From contig LSKJ01000235.1 of assembly GCA_001557035.1 (NCBI GenBank), forward strand, positions 1 through 10,856: 10,856 nt of DNA, read 5' to 3'. The stretch's first letter is position 1. The number at the start of each line of letters is the position of its first letter. Below the pieces are notes generated by a model. It did not search any database. It saw nothing but the letters and a program-made list of their open reading frames with translations, and was not told the DNA's origin. A program made the position numbers and the translations under genes. Source of the stretch: Rhodospirillaceae bacterium CCH5-H10. GTDB taxonomy: Bacteria; Pseudomonadota; Alphaproteobacteria; Reyranellales; Reyranellaceae. Positions 6,161-10,856 of this stretch are shown piece after piece.

Positions 6161-7830
6161 GCCGTCACCATCTGCCGGCGCTCGAGCCAGGCCCGGAGTT
6201 TGTCGCACAGCCAGACCACCACGATCACCACGCAGACATAGAAGACCAGCAGCAGCGAGTAGGTGCTGGCCCGGCCGCTGGCGAAGGAGGTGATGTCTGT
6301 GAGCGCGCTCAGGAGTTCGGGCGCGCCGATGAAGCTGGCGATCGGGGTACCCTTGGCGGCATTGACCAGGAAGGACACGATCTGCGTCGCCGACCGGCTG
6401 ACGGCGCGGCCGAACAGTTCGGTGGTGGGCGCGGGCGGCCCTCCCCGCTCCGTCCGGAGCGTATGCATCGCCTCGGCGATGGCCTGGCCGGCATTGGCGC
6501 CGTTCATGAGACCGAGAGCGACGATCGCCGCACCGATGGCGACGGCCGATGAATAGGGAAACAGCGCCAGCGCCACGGCGGCGGAGATGACCAGCGTCAG
6601 CACGACCGGCGAGGATTGCAGGACGATCGTCAGCGCCCGCGCCGGCCAGCGCAGCAGGAACGAGCGCGAACTCTGCAACGCGCCGAGAACGAGCGCGAAG
6701 AGCAGCGTGGCCGCCAGCGCGCCGGCCACGAGCACCAGCGAGTTGATGATGCCAGCCTTGAACAGCAGCCAGGCCGGCATGGTCTTGAACATCGGAAGCT
6801 GCACCGCGATGCCGGTATGCTTCTGGATCCAGCTCTCGAAAGCGGCAACCTGTCGGGCGAACGGCGTGGGCTGGAGCACGGTGCTGAGCGGCGGCAGGAC
6901 GCAGGCGGGATTGCTGGCGCCGGTCTCGGTATTGCACTCGGGCCGGTTCCATACCGCGCGCTGGCGCTGCAGGAAGCCGAGGCCGATGCGATTCTCCTTC
7001 GCGATGTCGAGGAAGACCCCGTCGCGGTGGAAGATCTGGCTGGTGAGATCGAGCGCCCTGGCCAGCCTGTCGCTGCCGCTCAACGCCACCGCCATGCCCC
7101 AGGGGAGCTGCGCGAAGCCGAACTTCCTGTCGTAGCTGCCGGCGAAGGCCGGGTCGGTGAAGTAGTAGTCGAAGAAGCTGTCGTCCTGGGCGGCCAGGGT
7201 GCAGGTCTCGTCGCGCAGTCTGTCCGGCAGCACGCCCGCCTCGTCGAACAGCATGAGGCGGGCATTGTGCGAGACGATCTGGGCGTTGGAGCCGTTGCCG
7301 ATCGTGACGCAGATCGTGCGACTGGCGACGTCGGGCCAGTCCCGGATCGCAAGACCTTTCGGCCCGACGATGATCGTCTCCGACTGGTAGTAGTGCGGAC
7401 GGATGAAGCGCACCTGGCCGTCGCGCTGGGCATTGTGGCCCATGGTGGCGATGGTGAGGTCGATCTTGTCGTCGGCGATAAGCGGGATACGGCTCGCGGC
7501 GTTCACGCGCGTGAACACCGGCTCGACACCGAGATGCTTTGCCAGCCCACGGGCCACGTCGACGTCGTAGCCCGAACGCACGCTGCCCTCGCGCGTGCCG
7601 AACAGCGGATAGTATTCGCGGACGCCGACGCGGATCTTGCCCTCACAGAAGATGCGGACGAGGCGGTCGAGGCCCGGTTGCGCGCACGCTCCCGGCACGG
7701 AAGCCTCCGCCTTCGCCTCCTCGAGCAGCTTCGCCAGCGCCGCATCGGGCGTTTCGGCGCGCGCCGGCAGGGTGGTGAAGGCAACGAGCGCTGCCAGGAC
7801 GACGAACAGGATGCGCTGCAGGATCGTCAT
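6157..7830 (-). CDS. Fusion of periplasmic solute-binding domain and amino-acid-type ABC permease
   Basis: A 557-residue two-part protein. Residues 1-25 are a signal peptide (ARA|E). Residues about 62-290 form a family 3 solute-binding domain: GKIRVGVREYYPLFG (64-78), GYDVDVARGLAKHLGVEP (88-105), LIADDKIDLTIATM (117-130), then a second lobe with VTIGNGSNAQ (175-184). A linker of about 65 residues with C299 and C310 leads to a HisM/GlnP-like permease (about 355-550) with membrane segments near 360-385, 398-423, 425-447 and 520-543. KGTPIASFIGAPELL (493-507) matches the conserved permease loop, while the EAA loop before it is poorly kept. HisM-type permeases have a periplasmic N-terminus, so the fusion is topologically sensible. 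The ATG at 7828-7830 overlaps the methyltransferase stop by 4 bp and the TGA overlaps the next permease by 4 bp. Confidence 0.9.
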   Translation of the reverse strand: MTILQRILFVVLAALVAFTTLPARAETPDAALAKLLEEAKAEASVPGACAQPGLDRLVRIFCEGKIRVGVREYYPLFGTREGSVRSGYDVDVARGLAKHLGVEPVFTRVNAASRIPLIADDKIDLTIATMGHNAQRDGQVRFIRPHYYQSETIIVGPKGLAIRDWPDVASRTICVTIGNGSNAQIVSHNARLMLFDEAGVLPDRLRDETCTLAAQDDSFFDYYFTDPAFAGSYDRKFGFAQLPWGMAVALSGSDRLARALDLTSQIFHRDGVFLDIAKENRIGLGFLQRQRAVWNRPECNTETGASNPACVLPPLSTVLQPTPFARQVAAFESWIQKHTGIAVQLPMFKTMPAWLLFKAGIINSLVLVAGALAATLLFALVLGALQSSRSFLLRWPARALTIVLQSSPVVLTLVISAAVALALFPYSSAVAIGAAIVALGLMNGANAGQAIAEAMHTLRTERGGPPAPTTELFGRAVSRSATQIVSFLVNAAKGTPIASFIGAPELLSALTDITSFASGRASTYSLLLVFYVCVVIVVVWLCDKLRAWLERRQMVTA

Positions 7831-8522
7831 CCGTGCGCTCCGGCCACGGCGATCTCGACGATGTGCATGTCGGCGAAGACATGGGGACCGTAACGATGGA
7901 TCGAACGCCCCTCTTCCGCTCCGAGGATCGAGGGCGTCATCAGATCGATCTTCTCCTTGGGGACATGGACCAGCACCGTCCTCACGATATGCATCGCAAG
8001 CCCGTGCCGGCGAAGGAGCTCGCGCGAACGCTCGACGTCCACGAAAGCGTTGTGGGTGATGAGGGCGCGTCCGTTGACGGTGAAGTGATCCGCCAGGCCC
8101 TCGAGGAAGGGGTCGAGCAACTCCCGCCCGTCGATGCCGCCGGAACTCCAGGTCGAGAGCCGCCCGGCCACCTCGAAATGATCCATCGGAAAATGCGGGA
8201 GATTGGCAACGATGAGGTCGAAGCGCCGGCCGGCCACCGGCTGCCACATGTCGCCCTGATGGATCTCGGCGTCGTGACCGAGCTCGCCCAGCAGCGACCG
8301 GCCCGTCGCAATGGCATCCCTCTCGATGTCGACGCCGCAGAGCGAGACCGCGCCGAGGCCGCCCAGCACGGCCAGCACGACGCCGCTGCCGCACCCGATC
8401 TCCAGGACCCGGGCGCCGCGCACCCGCGACGGCTCGGAGCGAATCACCTGGACCAGCGCCGCCGTGTACTCGCTCGGCCGCAGTGCCGTGACGGCCGGAG
8501 AAGGCTTCCTGACACCCGGCAT
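7827..8522 (-). CDS. SAM-dependent class I methyltransferase, HemK/PrmC-like
   Basis: A 231-residue cytosolic protein with a Rossmann-type methyltransferase core. Motif I is VLEIGCGSG (39-47), the ribose-binding acidic residue is probably D65 (LCGVDIERDA), and the substrate motif is DLIVANLPHFP (102-112). A GGIDGRELLDPFL segment (128-140) corresponds to the GG-x-DG region that follows NPPY in PrmC/HemK N5-glutamine methyltransferases. Here NPPY is altered to NLPH, so the target (protein glutamine, nucleic acid or a small molecule) is open. It lacks the N-terminal helical domain of PrmC and so is not the housekeeping release-factor enzyme. The ATG at 8520-8522 has no clear Shine-Dalgarno sequence but follows the cyclase stop by 3 bp, and its own stop overlaps the transporter fusion by 4 bp, so it is translationally coupled on both sides. 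Confidence 0.85.
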   Translation of the reverse strand: MPGVRKPSPAVTALRPSEYTAALVQVIRSEPSRVRGARVLEIGCGSGVVLAVLGGLGAVSLCGVDIERDAIATGRSLLGELGHDAEIHQGDMWQPVAGRRFDLIVANLPHFPMDHFEVAGRLSTWSSGGIDGRELLDPFLEGLADHFTVNGRALITHNAFVDVERSRELLRRHGLAMHIVRTVLVHVPKEKIDLMTPSILGAEEGRSIHRYGPHVFADMHIVEIAVAGAHG

Positions 8523-8525
8523 GGA

Positions 8526-10640
8526 TCAGCGCGACATCTGAAGCGGCACGAGGTGCGACGGGTCGACGGCGGAAAGGCGCTTCGCCATCTCCGACGCCAC
8601 CGGGTCGTCGGGATATTCGGCGACGATCGCCTGATAGAGCGACAACGCGAGCGCCTGGTCCTCGGCCACCATCGCCGAATAGGCCGCCCGTGTGAGCTGG
8701 CAGAGCCGCAGCGTCGCCTCGTCCGGCTCGAACTCCGGCCCCATGCCGTAGGCGCCGACCAGCTCGTAGATCGGGATCTTGGAGCGGCGGCCCTTCACCG
8801 TGACGTCGTCGATCGGCCGCACGCACAGCTTCTCCCCGGCTTCCTTGAACACGGAATGGCTGATGCAGAGCCGCGTGCCGTACTCCTTGTTCACGCCCTC
8901 CAGGCGCGCCGCGATGTTCACGCCGTCGCCCATGACGGTATAGCTCATTCGCTCCTTGGAGCCGATGTTGCCGACCAGCACGGCATCGCTGTGGATGCCG
9001 ATGCGGACGTTGAGCGGCTTGGTGCCCTGCGCTTCCCAGCCCGCGTTCAGCACCTTCATGCCCTCGCGGATTCGCAGCGCCGCGAAGCAGGCCTTCTGCG
9101 CATGGTCGTCGAGCAGCGCCGGCGCGCCCCAGAAGGCCATGACGCCGTCGCCGATGAACTTGTCGATGGTGCCATGCTCCTCGTTCACCGCGCGCGTCAC
9201 GACGGCGAGATAGGCGGAAACGCGCAGCAGCAGCTCCTGCGACGGCACCTCTTCCGACAACGTGGAGAAGGCCTCGAGATCGGAGAAGAAGATCGTGAGG
9301 AAGCGGCTGTGTCCGCCCAGCTCCAGCTTCTGGTCGGACTCGAGAAGCTCGCGCACCAGGCCCACGGGGACGAAGGCGGCGAAGGACTTCACCGCCGCGT
9401 CGAGCGTTTCGATCGCCTTGGACAGGACGGCGACCTCGCGGATCGGCGACTGCAGCGGCGGGAGATTGTCGCTGCCGAGGTCCTGGATCTTGGTCACCTT
9501 GAGCGCCAGCTTCTCCAGCGGCGAGGAGATGACGCTCGACAGGAAGTAGATGATGCAGATCTGCAGCAAGATGGCGATCACGCCGAACAGGGCGAGCCGC
9601 TTGTTCTGCTCGTCGAAGGCCCTGGTGAAATCGGAGAGCGGCGTGATGACGAAGAGCTGCCACTTCTTGCCGAAGGCCGCCGGCAGCGTCGTCAGGCTCG
9701 CGACATAGTCCTGACCGGCATGCTTGAACGAGAACATCTTCTCGTTGTCGCGCGGCCGGTAGCTGAAGGCGATGGCCGGCAGCTCGTTGCCGATCGAGGT
9801 GATGTGCTGCAGCTCGACCTTGCCGCCCTGCGCGGCATAGGTCTTGGCGCGCTCGGAATTGGCGATCACCCGGCCCTGATGGTCGAGGATGTAGGACAGC
9901 GTGCCGGGGCTGATCTTGCGCTCGGAGAGATAGTCGGAAAGCCCGTCCAGCGTGATATCCGCGGCGGCGACGCCGCGCAGCTCGCCATCGACGTAGTAGG
10001 GTGCGCCAACCGTGAAGCCCACGAGGCCCAGCGCCGCAAAGACATCGACGTCGCTCACCGAGAGCTGGCCGCTCTGCTGGGCGGTGCGATACCAGAGACG
10101 CGAGCGTGGGTCGTAGGAGGTTGTCTGCTCGGAGCTGCCGAGCTCCCTCCGCTCCTTGTCCATGAACAGGTAGTGATCGACGGGCGCCGACCCGCGCCGG
10201 GGCGTGATCCAGCGGTCGGCATAGGCCGTGCCGACCGGCGGCAGCTTGCCCTGGATCTCGACATTGGGATCGATCTGCCGGGCCTGGCGGAACGAGCCGT
10301 CGATCAGGCCGACATAGATGCTGATGATGCGGTCGCTGTGCTGCAGGATGCTGAAGAGGTACTTCAGCGAGCGGTTGCTCTCGTAGAAATCGGGCTGCTC
10401 GCTGCCGATCGCCGCGGCGCTGCGCACCAGCGATTTGATCGGATCGAACAGGTACTGGATGTTCTCGATCGCCTCGACGCTGAACCGTCCGACCAGCTCG
10501 TCGGCATTGTCGCGCGCGATCTTCTCGTTCGACACGAAGTTGACGGCGACGATCGCGAAGAAGACCGGCACCGTCAGCAGGACGAACATCGTCAGGATGC
10601 TCGGACGCAGCCGCATGTTTTTCGCGAAGAGGCTTGGCAT
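8526..10640 (-). CDS. Membrane-bound class III adenylate cyclase with extracytoplasmic Cache sensor and HAMP
   Basis: A 704-residue receptor cyclase making cAMP. Order: transmembrane helix 1 (about 15-36), a large extracytoplasmic double-Cache-like sensor (about 42-343; SRLWYRTA at 180-187, GAPYYVDGELRGVAAADITLD at 212-232), transmembrane helix 2 (about 349-369), HAMP (about 370-418), the cyclase domain (about 445-628), and a helical tail (about 640-690). Catalytic residues are intact: metal-binding D454 (FFSDLEAFS) and D498 (KFIGDGVMAF), the adenine-specifying pair K494 and D572 (VMGDGVN), transition-state N575 and R579 (VNIAARLE). This predicts adenylate rather than guanylate cyclase. The ATG at 10638-10640 is preferred because the predicted transcription start (about 10671) lies just upstream; upstream in-frame codons overlap the promoter. 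No strong Shine-Dalgarno sequence is seen, and ATG 10616 is an alternative. It heads the methyltransferase-transporter operon. Confidence 0.92.
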   Translation of the reverse strand: MPSLFAKNMRLRPSILTMFVLLTVPVFFAIVAVNFVSNEKIARDNADELVGRFSVEAIENIQYLFDPIKSLVRSAAAIGSEQPDFYESNRSLKYLFSILQHSDRIISIYVGLIDGSFRQARQIDPNVEIQGKLPPVGTAYADRWITPRRGSAPVDHYLFMDKERRELGSSEQTTSYDPRSRLWYRTAQQSGQLSVSDVDVFAALGLVGFTVGAPYYVDGELRGVAAADITLDGLSDYLSERKISPGTLSYILDHQGRVIANSERAKTYAAQGGKVELQHITSIGNELPAIAFSYRPRDNEKMFSFKHAGQDYVASLTTLPAAFGKKWQLFVITPLSDFTRAFDEQNKRLALFGVIAILLQICIIYFLSSVISSPLEKLALKVTKIQDLGSDNLPPLQSPIREVAVLSKAIETLDAAVKSFAAFVPVGLVRELLESDQKLELGGHSRFLTIFFSDLEAFSTLSEEVPSQELLLRVSAYLAVVTRAVNEEHGTIDKFIGDGVMAFWGAPALLDDHAQKACFAALRIREGMKVLNAGWEAQGTKPLNVRIGIHSDAVLVGNIGSKERMSYTVMGDGVNIAARLEGVNKEYGTRLCISHSVFKEAGEKLCVRPIDDVTVKGRRSKIPIYELVGAYGMGPEFEPDEATLRLCQLTRAAYSAMVAEDQALALSLYQAIVAEYPDDPVASEMAKRLSAVDPSHLVPLQMSR

Positions 10641-10677
10641 TTGCGCGACGAGGAACGTCCTGGAGGGCGGTTCCGAC

Positions 10678-10706
10678 ACTATAAATGACTGGCGATTCAG
10701 CGTCCA
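10678..10706 (-). promoter_or_regulatory. Sigma70-type promoter for the cyclase operon
   Basis: On the minus strand, TGGACG (10701-10706; 4 of 6 to TTGACA) and TATAGT (10678-10683; 5 of 6 to TATAAT) are separated by exactly 17 bases. Transcription would start near 10671, about 30 bases before the chosen cyclase ATG. Just upstream of the -35 box lies a small inverted repeat, CCCCG-7 nt-CGGGG (10713-10729), which could be an operator but is short. This AT-containing box stands out in otherwise very GC-rich DNA. Confidence 0.55.
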
Positions 10707-10772
10707 CGCTCTCCCCGTCGCCGTCGGGGTCTGATTCCCCTGCCTTTCGGATCCAGCTAAAGCAAACCACCA

Positions 10773-10856
10773 CCTCATCCTGAGGCCCCGCGCCTTGCGC
10801 GGCGTCTCGAAGGATGGGCAACAAACGTGGTGCTCGTGCCCATGCTTCGAGACGGC
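10773..10856 (+). repeat. Interspersed palindromic repeat, right copy (cut by window edge)
   Basis: The element begins with the 13-base core CCTCATCCTGAGG (10773-10785), then a 6-bp stem with a 3-nt loop (CCGCGC-CTT-GCGCGG, 10788-10802). CGTCTCGAAGGATGGG (10803-10818) follows, and its near-perfect inverse CCCATGCTTCGAGACG lies at 10839-10854 (15 of 16 pairs). The first part matches the left-edge copy (18-30 and 2-16) in inverted orientation. It lies upstream of the cyclase promoter and holds no gene. I recall similar CCTCATCCTGAGG...GTCTCGAAGGATG elements as scattered intergenic repeats in Bradyrhizobium-like genomes; that is memory, not a search result. Confidence 0.75.

Noticed and set aside
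6161..6952. N-terminal extension of the stand-alone permease (a 473-residue frame)
   Set aside because: The extension overlaps the well-supported permease half of the fusion gene in another frame and has no family features. The ATG at 6160 with a 4-bp overlap fits the operon.
7833..10688. A 951-codon open frame on the plus strand, opposite the cyclase and the methyltransferase
   Set aside because: It is rich in Arg, Ala, Asp and His with no domain, signal or Shine-Dalgarno, and lies antisense to genes with complete conserved motifs. Such frames arise from GC bias at third codon positions.
7831..10824. The frame of the transporter fusion stays open for about 3 kb upstream, suggesting a giant 1555-residue protein
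   Set aside because: Before the ATG at 7830 the translation is low-complexity Arg/Gly/Ala-rich and overlaps the intact cyclase and methyltransferase genes in another frame. The signal peptide at the internal ATG marks the true start.

Overview
The window reads as chromosomal DNA of a GC-rich Gram-negative bacterium, most likely an alphaproteobacterium. The support is strong GC bias at third codon positions, many Bug-type tripartite tricarboxylate transporter (TTT) binding proteins, a Cache/HAMP class III adenylate cyclase, and a short interspersed palindromic repeat of a style I recall from Bradyrhizobium and its relatives. Assignment to genus is not possible from the sequence alone. All ten genes I support lie on the minus strand, so the order of transcription runs from high to low coordinates. 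No RNA genes, CRISPR arrays, insertion sequences or origins were seen.

The right end (10641-10856) carries one copy of the palindromic repeat and then a good sigma70-type promoter (10678-10706). From it runs a tightly packed set: a membrane adenylate cyclase with an extracytoplasmic sensor domain (8526-10640), a HemK/PrmC-like methyltransferase (7827-8522), an unusual protein fusing a periplasmic solute-binding domain to an amino-acid-type ABC permease (6157-7830), and a second stand-alone permease (5531-6160). Neighbouring genes here are 3 bp apart or overlap by 4 bp (ATGA). No ABC ATPase is present.

The middle continues on the same strand with short gaps: an orphan TTT solute-binding protein (4527-5498), a short-chain dehydrogenase lacking the usual catalytic triad (3659-4522), an exported Cu/Zn superoxide dismutase (3098-3622), a PLP enzyme of the D-cysteine desulfhydrase / L-cysteate sulfo-lyase family (2001-3038) and an exported single-cysteine MsrA (1280-1978). 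After a 239-bp gap comes a second orphan TTT binding protein (60-1040), and a second, inverted copy of the repeat forms the left edge (1-30).

Taken together, the block suggests sensing and uptake of small organic solutes (cyclase sensor, ABC permease pair, two TTT binding proteins), intracellular handling of them (dehydrogenase, PLP lyase) and protection of the cell envelope against oxidants (SodC, MsrA). The operon structure is supported by spacing. A single shared physiological role is inference. The most unusual items are the binding-protein/permease fusion co-transcribed with a sensor cyclase and a methyltransferase, the one-cysteine MsrA, the triad-less SDR, and the two outward-facing repeats whose hairpin stems differ in sequence but keep pairing.
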